A model generated the notes under the pieces. That model ran no database searches. It was given only the letters and a program-made list of their open reading frames with translations, and was not told the origin of the DNA. Of a DNA stretch of 42,560 nt, positions 18,369-27,322 are shown piece by piece. This DNA comes from Planctomycetota bacterium (lineage in GTDB: Bacteria; Planctomycetota; Planctomycetia; Gemmatales; Gemmataceae). Position numbers and translations under genes: made by a program. The stretch is taken from positions 1 through 42,560 of the forward strand of contig RFZJ01000031.1 in NCBI GenBank assembly GCA_009920765.1, written 5' to 3'. The first letter of the stretch is position 1; each line of letters begins with the position of its first letter.

Positions 18369-18397
18369 TTGATTGCACTGCCCATCGCGGTTATAGT
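18369..18397 (+). promoter_or_regulatory. Sigma70-type promoter for the isomerase/epimerase gene
   Basis: TTGATT (18369-18374), a 17-nt spacer and TATAGT (18392-18397) form a good vegetative promoter. It puts the transcript start near 18404, ahead of the AAGGAG ribosome-binding site at about 18417-18422 and the ATG at 18431. Confidence 0.6.
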
Positions 18398-18430
18398 GAA
18401 CTTCTTACTAAAAATTAAGGAGTTTCCACC

Positions 18431-19333
18431 ATGATTAGCAGGCGAACCTTTGGCAAAATCGCATTTGTCTCGACCACCGGCGCACTTCTTCCAAACAATC
18501 CCTCCCTTGCCATTGAACCAATTAAAAGAACAGGAAAAGCACTTATCAAGCTAAGCTTGGCGGCTTACAGTTTTAGGAAATATCTGGAGTTTAAAGGCAC
18601 GAATAAGCCTACTATGTCCTTGGATCAATTTGCTGAATACGCATCGGAACAAGGATTAGGCGCAATTGAGCCCACCTCTTATTATTTCCCCGATACCTCC
18701 AAAGAATTCTTCCCTAAATATAAAGCCTTTTGTACAAAGCTTGGCCTGGATATAAGTGGCAGCGCTGTGGGTAATAATTTCTGCATCCCTGATGCAGCCA
18801 AGTTAAAAGAGCAGATGAGTTCAGTCAACGAATGGATTGAGCGATGCAGTATTTTGGGTTGCAAAACCATCCGGATTTTCGCAGGCACCGTTGCCAAGGG
18901 TGATACCGAAGATAAGGCAAAAGAGCGATGCATCAACGCCATCGGCCAAGCCTGCGATTATGCAGCTAAGTTTGGCGTCATTCTAGCGCTTGAAAACCAT
19001 GGTGGTATCACTGCAAGTGTTGAGCAAATTCTTTCCATTGTTAAAGCCATCAATCATCCTTACTTCGGGGTAAATCTGGATACAGGCAATTTCCACACTG
19101 CAGATCCATATGGCGACTTGGCCAAGCTTGCTCCTTATGCAGTAACGGCACAGATAAAAACGGAAATCCAAAAAGCAGGTCAGAAGAAAGAAGATGCAGA
19201 CCTCAAGAAACTTGTTGAGATTCTCAAATCGGTAAATTACAGAGGTTACATGGCTTTGGAATATGAAGCTAATGAAGAACCCAAAACAGGCGTTCCCAAA
19301 GCTCTCGAAGAATTAAAAAAATTGCTCAGCTAA
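18431..19333 (+). CDS. Sugar phosphate isomerase/epimerase with Tat-like signal
   Basis: A 300-residue TIM-barrel protein of the xylose-isomerase-like (AP_endonuc_2) superfamily. The N-terminus ISRRTFGKIAFVSTTGALLP is a twin-arginine-type export signal. Likely metal ligands are in the AIEPTSYYF, LALENHGG, VNLDTGNFHTADPYGDL and MALEYEANEEP segments, which are the usual Glu/Asp/His positions in this fold. It is probably exported and acts on a sugar or inositol derivative; no substrate can be named. A clear promoter and AAGGAG precede the ATG, and a strong bidirectional terminator follows, so it is a single-gene unit. Confidence 0.85.
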   Translation: MISRRTFGKIAFVSTTGALLPNNPSLAIEPIKRTGKALIKLSLAAYSFRKYLEFKGTNKPTMSLDQFAEYASEQGLGAIEPTSYYFPDTSKEFFPKYKAFCTKLGLDISGSAVGNNFCIPDAAKLKEQMSSVNEWIERCSILGCKTIRIFAGTVAKGDTEDKAKERCINAIGQACDYAAKFGVILALENHGGITASVEQILSIVKAINHPYFGVNLDTGNFHTADPYGDLAKLAPYAVTAQIKTEIQKAGQKKEDADLKKLVEILKSVNYRGYMALEYEANEEPKTGVPKALEELKKLLS

Positions 19334-19353
19334 CAAGTCTTTTCTAAAAAAGC

Positions 19354-19398
19354 AAAAGAAGAGAGGCGCAAGTAATTAGCATGCGCCTCTCTTCTTTT
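19354..19398. terminator. Strong bidirectional rho-independent terminator
   Basis: AAAAGAAGAGAGGCGCA (19354-19370) and TGCGCCTCTCTTCTTTT (19382-19398) form a perfect 17-bp stem with an 11-nt loop. A-runs on one arm and T-runs on the other make it an intrinsic terminator in both directions, serving the isomerase gene (plus) and ndk (minus). Confidence 0.9.
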
Positions 19399-19416
19399 AT
19401 TAATATTCCCAAAGGA

Positions 19417-19866
19417 TTAACCAATCACCCAATGATGATCGCAACCCTGATACGAAACAAGTTCATCAGCCTTAAACCACAATGCAAGTTCCTGATTGGC
19501 ATTGTCGACACTGTCACTGCCATGAACCAGGTTATTTTGAACACTAATGGCGTAATCGCCTCGAATGGTGCCGGGAGGAGATTTTGCCCCATCGGTAAGG
19601 CCCATTAAGTTACGAACAACTGCAACCGCATTGGGGCCCTGGAGAGCCAAGGCAACGGTTGGGCCACCTGTAAGGAATTGAATCAAGGATGGGAAGAAAG
19701 GCCTTGCACGATGTGCATCATAATGCTTTTCAGCAAGTTCTTTACTGGCATGAACAAGTTTCATCCCAACGATTTGTAATCCTTTGAGTTCAAATCTTTC
19801 GACTAAAGATCCGATAAGCCTGCGTTGAACAGCATCAGGTTTTAAAAGTACAAGCGTACGTTCCAT
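19417..19866 (-). CDS. ndk: Nucleoside diphosphate kinase
   Basis: A 149-residue NDP kinase that transfers the gamma-phosphate of ATP to other nucleoside diphosphates by a phospho-His intermediate. The start ERTLVLLKPDAVQRRLIG, the Arg/Asn-containing GTIRGDYA and the active-site His in NLVHGSDS are intact. The length is typical (about 140-150). It ends at a strong bidirectional terminator. The DUF1559 gene lies downstream on the same strand after a 97-nt gap but beyond the direction of its own reading, so the two are separate units or weakly linked. Confidence 0.96.
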   Translation of the reverse strand: MERTLVLLKPDAVQRRLIGSLVERFELKGLQIVGMKLVHASKELAEKHYDAHRARPFFPSLIQFLTGGPTVALALQGPNAVAVVRNLMGLTDGAKSPPGTIRGDYAISVQNNLVHGSDSVDNANQELALWFKADELVSYQGCDHHWVIG

Positions 19867-19963
19867 GGTTTTCTTTCACTTTCAAAAGTAAATGGAAATA
19901 TAGTTACCTAATGAAATACTAGGAAATTAAAGCAGAAAAGCGAGGTTTCAACAGTAAGTGTTA

Positions 19964-21004
19964 TTACTCGGAGGGGGGATTCCCATCCGCACGGGCAGAC
20001 ATGGTTAATAAAGCTTTTAAGCTTACTGCTTCCGCCAGGAATCGCACAGAACCATCACCCATGCATATATTTGCTCCACCCGAGTGAAAACTATAAACTT
20101 CCCCTTGGTTGGCACAATTCAACCGACAAGCAGTTGGCACTTCAGTAGCCAAAGTCAAAGTTGAACCAGCAGCATTTGAACCATCAATAGCAATATCGTT
20201 GCCAGAATGCGCCCACGCTCCATTCATGTAGGGCGAAGGTGCGCCTGCAAATTGGTTGACTAATTTTCCGAATTTCCAATCTTGAGGACGGGCAGATGCC
20301 TCCGCAAGCATGATGGTATTGCTCAAACCATCAGTCACTGAAAGAAGTCTGGTGAATTGATTAGAAGCAAGCACACCCTTGATTGCATCCGAATTAACCC
20401 CAGGGTCAGCTAAACCCATGGTCGTCCAGATAATGGCCCGGTTATTTGACCGATTTACAGCCATGTAATCAGATGTTGGTAATGTCCACCCTGCACCATA
20501 AGTGCCCTGCTCAGCAGCAGATAGCGATGAAGTTGAAAAACTATGTTCAAAGGGAGTGGAAGGGCATTCAAAAGTTGGGATTCTCGTTCCTGCCGCAGAA
20601 CGATTGACTGCAGCATACCAGTCCTGCTTGAAATCATAAGCGCCACCCGACTTATTAAGGACGTTTCCCTGTTCAATGTAAGGAAGAATAATTGCGAGAA
20701 AACAATGCTTGGCATAATCAGCTGCCAAATTACCTGTAGTGCCGCTTTTCTGAAATTCTTTCAATCCCGCCATGTCAGTCGCTGCTGGAGTCTGCACGCT
20801 TGATGGAGGCAATCCCCCGCGTACGCCTTCCAGATTATGGCAAGCCAAGCCCAGATTCTTTAAATTGTTTTGACACTTCATGCGTGCTGCGGCTTCTCTT
20901 ACTTTTTGCACTGCGGGCAACAACAAGCCGATAAGAATTGCAATAATTGCTATAACCACCAACAACTCAATCAAGGTAAAACCTATGCGAAGTTTCTTTG
21001 GCAT
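19964..21004 (-). CDS. DUF1559 prepilin-like protein (planctomycete type)
   Basis: A 346-residue protein with a type IV prepilin/pseudopilin N-terminus: short basic leader, G8-F9 cleavage site and the FTLIELLVVIAIIAIL helix with E13 at mature position 5. The segment VREAAARMKCQNNLKNLGLACHN and the C-terminal HSGGANICMGDGSVRFL are the hallmarks of the DUF1559 (SBP_bac_10/H-X9-DG) family, which is greatly expanded in Planctomycetota. It would be a secretion-system or surface pseudopilin. The ATG at 21004 begins the proper leader; an upstream GTG at 21016 is also possible. No partner pilus genes are in the window. Confidence 0.93.
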   Translation of the reverse strand: MPKKLRIGFTLIELLVVIAIIAILIGLLLPAVQKVREAAARMKCQNNLKNLGLACHNLEGVRGGLPPSSVQTPAATDMAGLKEFQKSGTTGNLAADYAKHCFLAIILPYIEQGNVLNKSGGAYDFKQDWYAAVNRSAAGTRIPTFECPSTPFEHSFSTSSLSAAEQGTYGAGWTLPTSDYMAVNRSNNRAIIWTTMGLADPGVNSDAIKGVLASNQFTRLLSVTDGLSNTIMLAEASARPQDWKFGKLVNQFAGAPSPYMNGAWAHSGNDIAIDGSNAAGSTLTLATEVPTACRLNCANQGEVYSFHSGGANICMGDGSVRFLAEAVSLKALLTMSARADGNPPSE

Positions 21005-21132
21005 TTTTATCACCACAAAATTAATTTAATTTGATTAAAAGCAATTATTAATATTGCTAGCTAACTATTTATAAATCAACAAACAAATTATGAAAGTATT
21101 GTTAAAATTTTAACTACGACCATTAAAATCAT

Positions 21133-22413
21133 TTAAAGCATTGAATCAAGAAACGCTTGATTGCTGGACATTTTCGACAGTTTCTTGATCAGTACATCCA
21201 TCGCTTCTACAGAACCCATGGTAACCAGCATTCTCCGAAGCAAATGAACCTTTTTCAAAACCTCAGGCGACAGCAGTTTTTCTTCTTTTCGGGTACCTGA
21301 CTGACAAATATCCATTGCTGGAAAAATCCGCCTGTCTGAAAGCTTGCGATCCAATACCATCTCCATGTTACCAGTACCTTTGAATTCTTGAAAAATCACT
21401 TCATCCATACGGCTTCCCGTATCAATCAAGACGGTACCCATAACAGTTAGGCTTCCACCCTCTTCAAAGGCCCGGGCAGTTCCAAAAAGCCTCTTGGGAA
21501 CTTCCAAAGCCTTGGAATCGACTCCACCACTCATAATTCTACCACTATTTGCAGTGTTTTTATTATACGCCCGGGCAAGCCTTGTTAGGCTATCCAACAA
21601 GATGAAAACTTGCTTGCCCTGCTCCACCAATCTTCGACCTCTTTCCACCACAAGCTCAGCTGTCCGAACATGACTTGCACTATCGCGATCAGAGCTACTT
21701 GCAATGACTTCACCTTTGATGGTTCGGCGCATTTCGGTAACTTCTTCTGGTCTTTCATCAACCAAAAGAACTACCAGATGCATTTCAGGATGATTAATGG
21801 ATACAGCTTGGGCGATATGCTGCAGCAAAATGGTTTTACCAGTTCTAGGCGGCGCTACAATAAGCCCTCTTTGGCCCTTACCTATGGGGGTAAGCAAATC
21901 CATGACCCTGGTAGTAAGGGGCTCTTTACCGGTCTCTAGCTTAATCAATTCATGGGGATCGATGGCAGTTAGATCATCAAAATTACGCTGGGTAAAGCTA
22001 TTTGGATCTTTGCCTTCGATTGTTTCCAATTTAAGAAGACGCGGAGGTTGTGCGCCACGAAAAGCTTCACAAAAACCACCCAATAAAAGACCTTCACGAA
22101 GTTTAAGCCTTTGGATAAGGGCTGAAGAAACAACGGGGTCAGAAGCCTGGGGAGCGTAATCTTTGGCGGGGCTGCGAAGAAATCCATAGCCCCGTGGGTG
22201 GATCTCCAGGACTCCTTGAAGGCTGACAGCATCTTCTGGCAAGGGAAGATCTTTTGCAGGTTCAACGGGGGACCTGAAGGCATCAACTTGTGAGCCTTGG
22301 TGGGGCCTATTTGACCGCTGGGAATTTTGCGGTCTGCCATCACGAAAATTAGGTTTGCGGGAAGGGCCTTTGTTGCCTCTTCCGCGTCCGGGTCCTGGTG
22401 GATAAGAGTTCAT
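21133..22413 (-). CDS. rho: Transcription termination factor Rho
   Basis: A 426-residue hexameric RNA helicase. The RNA-binding cold-shock domain is at about 64-130 (GVLEIHPRGYGFLR). The ATPase domain has Walker A APPRTGKT (187-194), Walker B around VVLLVDERPEEVTEM and the LLDSLTRLARAYN segment, and the Q/R-loop region VMGTVLIDTGSRMDEVIFQEFKGTGNMEM. The usual small N-terminal helical domain of E. coli Rho is not evident. In its place the first 60 residues are Gly/Arg/Pro/Asn-rich and probably disordered. The ATG overlaps the thyX stop codon by four bases (ATGA), so translation is coupled to thyX. Confidence 0.96.
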   Translation of the reverse strand: MNSYPPGPGRGRGNKGPSRKPNFRDGRPQNSQRSNRPHQGSQVDAFRSPVEPAKDLPLPEDAVSLQGVLEIHPRGYGFLRSPAKDYAPQASDPVVSSALIQRLKLREGLLLGGFCEAFRGAQPPRLLKLETIEGKDPNSFTQRNFDDLTAIDPHELIKLETGKEPLTTRVMDLLTPIGKGQRGLIVAPPRTGKTILLQHIAQAVSINHPEMHLVVLLVDERPEEVTEMRRTIKGEVIASSSDRDSASHVRTAELVVERGRRLVEQGKQVFILLDSLTRLARAYNKNTANSGRIMSGGVDSKALEVPKRLFGTARAFEEGGSLTVMGTVLIDTGSRMDEVIFQEFKGTGNMEMVLDRKLSDRRIFPAMDICQSGTRKEEKLLSPEVLKKVHLLRRMLVTMGSVEAMDVLIKKLSKMSSNQAFLDSML

Positions 22414-23213
22414 ACTTTCCGATACTGCGTTACCGCTTCAAAAGTACCATCGGGAAGGGGCACAAGTTGGTAGTCACCAAACAAATTAGGAGCTTCAACT
22501 TGCAGGATTTTCAAGACTGCAATTGCCAGCTTGCGAATTTCATCTTCAGCATGCCTGCTCCCGCGCATTTCAATGAAATGCCTCAATGAACGGGCGTTTG
22601 CTGTAACAAAAATCTTGGTTTCAGTGGCGTTGGGAAGCACACTTCTAGCTGCCTGCCTTGCAAGCTTTCGCCTTAATGTACGATCGGGCTCATCCTTGAA
22701 CTTTTCTGCCAAAATTTCAACCAGCTTAATGTATCCCTTGTGTGCAGCCTCAACGGTTTCAAGCCAAATTTTGTGAGCCTCAGGGTCTCCTGCTATGCAA
22801 TCGGGCTCAACATACTCTGCAACTGATTCATCAACATATCTCTGGCTTAACTGGGAATAACCCATGCCCGCACGGTGCCTTACAAGTTCATGAGTCAACG
22901 ATCTGCTAACCCCTGTAAAAACAAAACTCCAGACTGCATGCTCTAATACCGAACCATGGCCAACTTCAAGAATATGCTCAATATAAGCATGATTGCCACC
23001 CGGCCTGGGCTTGGCAAAACTCATGTAGCAAACCCTTCCAGCCACTTCGGTCAGGTATTCCCCTGCAACTTCGGTGTCCGATTGCCAGGAAACACCATGA
23101 TCCTTAAGGAACTGTTCCAGGGTTCCATCATCGATCATTTGCTTACCCATTAGGTAAACTTTGGGATCAGAAATAACCTTCATCGACGCCTGATTTTGCT
23201 GAGTAACTGCCAT
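22410..23213 (-). CDS. thyX: Flavin-dependent thymidylate synthase
   Basis: A 267-residue ThyX, which makes dTMP from dUMP with methylene-tetrahydrofolate, FAD and NADPH. The signature is RHRAGMGYSQLSQRY (residues 112-126). It keeps RHR and SxRY, but has one more residue between them than the commonly quoted RHRX7S pattern. EHAVWSFVFTGVSRSLTHELVRH precedes it, as in the family. The C-terminal half carries NATETKIFVTANARSLRHFIEMRG, matching the conserved nucleotide-binding helix. AAGGA lies just before the ATG. No thyA is seen in the window. The stop overlaps the start of rho. Confidence 0.94.
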   Translation of the reverse strand: MAVTQQNQASMKVISDPKVYLMGKQMIDDGTLEQFLKDHGVSWQSDTEVAGEYLTEVAGRVCYMSFAKPRPGGNHAYIEHILEVGHGSVLEHAVWSFVFTGVSRSLTHELVRHRAGMGYSQLSQRYVDESVAEYVEPDCIAGDPEAHKIWLETVEAAHKGYIKLVEILAEKFKDEPDRTLRRKLARQAARSVLPNATETKIFVTANARSLRHFIEMRGSRHAEDEIRKLAIAVLKILQVEAPNLFGDYQLVPLPDGTFEAVTQYRKV

Positions 23214-23466
23214 GAATCCTTGCTCTTGGGCACCTTGCCTGATTTAAATCAGTTTAAGGCAATACCGATGTGGGAATGTATTCTAGCCTTGTATTCAAGT
23301 CTCTATCCGAGACTATTCATATGAGATAAGAGACATCATACTCTTTAAATCAAGGATGTCAACGAAATGAATCAATCTAAAATATTCATTTTTAGATTTG
23401 GGGTTTCTTCTATGCCTTTTGCAAAGAGACGCTAACATAGTAATAGTGCCAATAAATGATTAAAAC

Positions 23467-24303
23467 ATGGGGCAAAGCGTGGCTAAAATGACCAAGCAAA
23501 TCACCCAAGCTGATGTTAAACCAGTTACTGTACCTGATTTTCTTATTGCAAAATCTCAAGGTCGAAAATTAACCGTAGCAACCGCCTATGATTTTCCAAG
23601 CGCAAAAATCATGGATGAGGCGGGCCTAGACTGCATTCTTGTAGGCGACTCGCTGGGTATGGTGGTCCAGGGAAAACCTGATCCACTTTCTGTCACCTTA
23701 AAGCAAATGATCTATCATGCAGAAATGGTGGCCCGTGCAACCACCCGCAGTTTAGTAGTTGTTGACCTACCCTTCATGACTTATCAAGAATCTGCACAAC
23801 AAGCCCTAAGGAACTCAGGGAAAGTTCTTAAAAAAACCGGCGCTCATGCAGTGAAACTCGAAGGTGGCAGGCGCATGTCCGAAACCATCAAGGCGATCAC
23901 CAATGCAGATATTCCGGTGATGGGTCATGTTGGGCTGACACCACAATCTGTACGCAGAATTGGTGGTTTTAAAATGCAACGCAACGAGAACGAAATTTTA
24001 CAAGATGCCCTTGCGGTGGAAGAAGCTGGGGCATTTGCAATCGTTCTGGAGTGTATACCACCCGACATCGCACAAAAAATCAGCAATGCTCTAAAAATAC
24101 CAACGATTGGAATTGGTGCTGGCCCTAATTGCGATGGACAAGTACTTGTGGGTCATGATTTATTGGGGCTTACAACTGGCTTTCATCCCCGCTTCAGTAA
24201 AAAATATGCCGACATCGCTGATATCATCCGCTCTGCAATAGCTTCCTATTGCACCGAGGTTCGCACTGGGAAATTCCCCGGCCCTGAGCACACATTCAAA
24301 TGA
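23467..24303 (+). CDS. panB: 3-methyl-2-oxobutanoate hydroxymethyltransferase
   Basis: A 278-residue PanB (ketopantoate hydroxymethyltransferase), the first step of pantothenate synthesis. The TIM-barrel motifs are intact: ATAYDFPSAKIMDEAGLD, VGDSLGMVVQGKPDPLSVTL with the Mg-binding Asp, VVVDLPFMTYQ, VKLEGGRRM, MGHVGLTPQSV, VLECIPPDIA and IGIGAGPNCDGQVLV. The first ATG at 23467 lacks a clear ribosome-binding site; an in-frame ATG at 23488 is an alternative start. It heads a tightly packed plus-strand run and overlaps the next gene by four bases (ATGA). panC and panD are not in the window. Confidence 0.96.
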   Translation: MGQSVAKMTKQITQADVKPVTVPDFLIAKSQGRKLTVATAYDFPSAKIMDEAGLDCILVGDSLGMVVQGKPDPLSVTLKQMIYHAEMVARATTRSLVVVDLPFMTYQESAQQALRNSGKVLKKTGAHAVKLEGGRRMSETIKAITNADIPVMGHVGLTPQSVRRIGGFKMQRNENEILQDALAVEEAGAFAIVLECIPPDIAQKISNALKIPTIGIGAGPNCDGQVLVGHDLLGLTTGFHPRFSKKYADIADIIRSAIASYCTEVRTGKFPGPEHTFK

Positions 24304-27002
24304 GCCTACCTCTCCAGCCCTACATTTTCATGATTCGCCTTACCATTTCCCCCAAGGTGTTTCTAGGCATTTTGCTACTACCTTTACTTATGCAAATAAA
24401 TGAAGGGATCTGCTTCGCAGCAGACTTGGTTCAAGCGAGGAAATTCCTGCTCACCGGAAAACTGGAGGAAGCAAGGGATGAATATCAGGAAATTTTGAAA
24501 GATTCAAAATCTGCCCATGCTGCAACAATCGGACTTAGCAAAATAAACGAAGCACAAGGCGACCTCAATGCAGCCTTGAAAATAATCACTGACATTAAAA
24601 ACCCTTCTGCTGATGTTTCTGCCCGGAAGGCGGAAATACAATTCCTGCTGGGCCTCTGGAGCGATGCTGAAGTTTCTGCTGCAAACGCCTTGCAACAAAA
24701 CCCAGATCATCTGCTGGCCAGATGGGTTAAAGCCCGAATTCTCTGGGAGGGTGGCGATATACCCAAGGCACTATCCGAGTTTCAGTGGTTTGTAAAATCC
24801 TACTCCGATAAACTTGAAACGCCCAATGCCTATAAGAAGCCTGAAGATTTACTGATTATAGCTCAGGCCAGCTTGGAAAACGCACGCTGGTATGCCCTGG
24901 GCGATGAACTCGAAACCATTCTCAATGATCTGCTGAAAGACACGCTAAAAATTGACCCGGATTTCTGGCCCGCAGAAGCCCTTGCTGGAAAAATTCTGCT
25001 CGAAAAACATAACCGACCCGAAGCCCTTGCAGCCTTTTCCAAAGTATTGGCCATTAATCCCGAGGCCCCGGAAGCCTTGGTGGGCAAAGGCGAAGCCGCC
25101 ATTCAAAAAATGGAATATCAGGAAGCAGAATCATTCGCCCAGCGAGCATTGAAATCTCAACCTAACCACCCTGACGCCTTGGTTCTTCTATCCGAAATCA
25201 GCCTTGCAGAAAGTAATTCTACCAAGGCTCGGGAGCAACTAACATTGGCCAGAAAAGCCAGGCCACGAAATGAAAAAATTCTAGGCAGGCTTGGCGGACT
25301 TGCCTGGCTTGATGGAAAAACTGCGGAACTACAAAACCTTGAAAAGGAAGCGCTTTCGTTCGATAAAAAACCTGCCATCTTCTACCTCGAAATGGGCGAG
25401 ATCCTTTCTTCACGCAGACGCTTCGCCGAAGCTGAAACCCGCTTGAAACAAGCTATCGCCCTTCGCCCCAACCTGCCTGAACCTTTGATATCACTTGCCA
25501 TGCTTTCTCTCCAAATGGGTAGGGAACCCGAAGCCCGCTTACTTCTTGAAAAGGGATTGAAAGCAGACCCATTTCATGTTCAAACCGCCAACTCCCTTAA
25601 AGTTCTTAAGCATCTTGATAAATATGAAACCCTCAAAACAGAACACTTTGTCTTTAAATTCGATGGTTCACAGGATAAAGCCCTTGTCACTTACATGTCC
25701 TTCTTCATGGAACAAATCTATTCACAACTTAATGCCAGATTTCGTTTCGCCCCCAAAGAACCCATCCTTGTTGAAGTCTTTTCCAATCACGAAATGTTCA
25801 GCGGCAGAACTGTCGGCGTGCCAGATCTTCATACCATTGGTGCGTGTACAGGCAAAGTTATTACCATGGTTTCTCCCCAAAGTAAAAACATGAACAAGCC
25901 CTTCAACTGGGCACGAGTCATGCGCCATGAACTAACCCATATCTTTAACCTTGAACAATCCCAATTCATGGTGCCACACTGGTTGACTGAAGGGCTTGCT
26001 GTTTCACTTGAAGGTTACCCCAGATCCGACTCCTGGAATAAAGAATTGAAACAGCGCATTCAATCCAACAATCTTTACAACCTGAGCAACATCAACCTCG
26101 GCTTTCAGCGACCCAGATCACCCATCGATTGGCAGATGGCTTACTGCCAAAGTTTACTTTATGTGGAATACCTGCAAAAAACGCACGGGGAAGAAGCATC
26201 CCGAAATATGCTCGAATCTTTTGCAAAGGGCAATGGCACCGACTTTGCGCTTGAACAGGTTACCAAATCAAACACTGCCAGCTTTGAAAAAGGATATCTT
26301 GCCTACATCAAAGAAATTACTGCGAAGACCCTGCTAAGTGAGAAACCAAAATCGCGAAACATCGAAGAGCTGCGTAAAGCCATCGAAGCAGATGCAACCG
26401 ATGCAGAGGCACAAGGTGAGTTGGCGCTTTTATTGATAAATCGAGACCGGGCAGAGGCCAGAAAACTTGCAGAGTCCGCACTTTTGAACAAGCCAGGCCA
26501 TCCCCGGGCTTCCCTCGTTTTAGCAAGGCTTGCAAAGCTTGCAGGGGATTCAAAAAAAGAGCTGAGCCTTCTTGAAGAATCTGCCAAGATCAGCCCAAGC
26601 CCAGACATCCTTTTTCTGCTGGGTAGACTCTTTTACGATGCAGGGGATTTCACAAAGGCGACCGAAACTTTGCAATCCGGCATGGCTTTAGATCCAGACA
26701 ATCCCCGATGGCTTGAACAACTCGCACGGGTTTTTGCACAGACTGATAACAAAACCATGCAAATCGATGTCTTGCAAAAACTTACCCGACTCGATCCGGA
26801 CGATCTCGAAAAACGCAAACGACTCCTTAAGCTATTGTTGCAAAACAACCAAAAAACCGAAGCTCTACTCGCTGCCAGAGAAGTCCTGGAAATTGATGTC
26901 TCCTTCAAAGAGGCACAGGATGTACTCCTGGAACATCTGAAAGTACTAGGGAAAAATGATGAACTCCAAAAACTCCAGCAAGTTTTCAATCCCACAAGGT
27001 AA
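24300..27002 (+). CDS. TPR-repeat protein with MA-clan metallopeptidase domain
   Basis: A 900-residue secreted or periplasmic protein. A hydrophobic N-terminal segment (about 15-41) acts as signal or anchor. TPR-like helical repeats fill about 42-430 (for example AADLVQARKFLLTGKLEEARDEY, GKILLEKHNRPEALAAF) and again about 680-890. Between them (about 440-660) is a gluzincin peptidase domain with HELTH at 543-547 (zinc ligands H543 and H547, catalytic E544) and E564 in WLTEGLA as probable third ligand. All key residues are present, so proteolysis is likely. The TPRs may hold substrate or partner proteins. It starts inside the panB stop codon (ATGA) but has no obvious metabolic link to it. Confidence 0.82.
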   Translation: MSLPLQPYIFMIRLTISPKVFLGILLLPLLMQINEGICFAADLVQARKFLLTGKLEEARDEYQEILKDSKSAHAATIGLSKINEAQGDLNAALKIITDIKNPSADVSARKAEIQFLLGLWSDAEVSAANALQQNPDHLLARWVKARILWEGGDIPKALSEFQWFVKSYSDKLETPNAYKKPEDLLIIAQASLENARWYALGDELETILNDLLKDTLKIDPDFWPAEALAGKILLEKHNRPEALAAFSKVLAINPEAPEALVGKGEAAIQKMEYQEAESFAQRALKSQPNHPDALVLLSEISLAESNSTKAREQLTLARKARPRNEKILGRLGGLAWLDGKTAELQNLEKEALSFDKKPAIFYLEMGEILSSRRRFAEAETRLKQAIALRPNLPEPLISLAMLSLQMGREPEARLLLEKGLKADPFHVQTANSLKVLKHLDKYETLKTEHFVFKFDGSQDKALVTYMSFFMEQIYSQLNARFRFAPKEPILVEVFSNHEMFSGRTVGVPDLHTIGACTGKVITMVSPQSKNMNKPFNWARVMRHELTHIFNLEQSQFMVPHWLTEGLAVSLEGYPRSDSWNKELKQRIQSNNLYNLSNINLGFQRPRSPIDWQMAYCQSLLYVEYLQKTHGEEASRNMLESFAKGNGTDFALEQVTKSNTASFEKGYLAYIKEITAKTLLSEKPKSRNIEELRKAIEADATDAEAQGELALLLINRDRAEARKLAESALLNKPGHPRASLVLARLAKLAGDSKKELSLLEESAKISPSPDILFLLGRLFYDAGDFTKATETLQSGMALDPDNPRWLEQLARVFAQTDNKTMQIDVLQKLTRLDPDDLEKRKRLLKLLLQNNQKTEALLAAREVLEIDVSFKEAQDVLLEHLKVLGKNDELQKLQQVFNPTR

Positions 27003-27005
27003 CTT

Positions 27006-27311
27006 ATGCCCCAGAACCTCAAGCAATTACAATCCCTGATCAAAGAACTTTATGGCAAAAAAGATTCCTCAAGGGGCATTGAGGGTACCTTCATGTGGTT
27101 TATGGAAGAGGTCGGCGAGCTTTCTGCTGCTCTTAGGGAAAAAAATCACCAGGCACTTGTGTTGGAATTCGCAGATGTGCTTGCATGGCTTGCAACCCTT
27201 GCTAATATTGCTGGGGTCGATCTGGAAGATGCAATTAAATTAAAGTATGGCACAGGTTGCCCTGGATGTGCGAAATCACCCTGCGTTTGCAACCCCAGCA
27301 ATAAACCCTAA
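27006..27311 (+). CDS. MazG-like nucleotide pyrophosphohydrolase with Cys-rich tail
   Basis: A 101-residue all-alpha NTP pyrophosphatase of the MazG-like group. The metal-binding motif is EEVGE (34-38) followed by EFADVLAWLATLA (54 onward), the EExxE...ExxD pattern. The tail carries C85, C88, C93 and C95 (CPGC...CVC), a probable zinc knuckle seen in some small MazG-like proteins. It would hydrolyse non-canonical or surplus NTPs to NMP plus PPi. It begins 3 nt after the TPR-peptidase stop and ends 11 nt before the next gene, so it is part of the operon. Confidence 0.88.
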   Translation: MPQNLKQLQSLIKELYGKKDSSRGIEGTFMWFMEEVGELSAALREKNHQALVLEFADVLAWLATLANIAGVDLEDAIKLKYGTGCPGCAKSPCVCNPSNKP

Positions 27312-27322
27312 AGAAAGGCTTC

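Noticed and set aside
23298..23314. AGTCTC-TATCC-GAGACT inverted repeat between thyX and panB
   Set aside because: Only 6 bp in an AT-rich divergent region, with no T-run and no match to a known operator. Too short to call.
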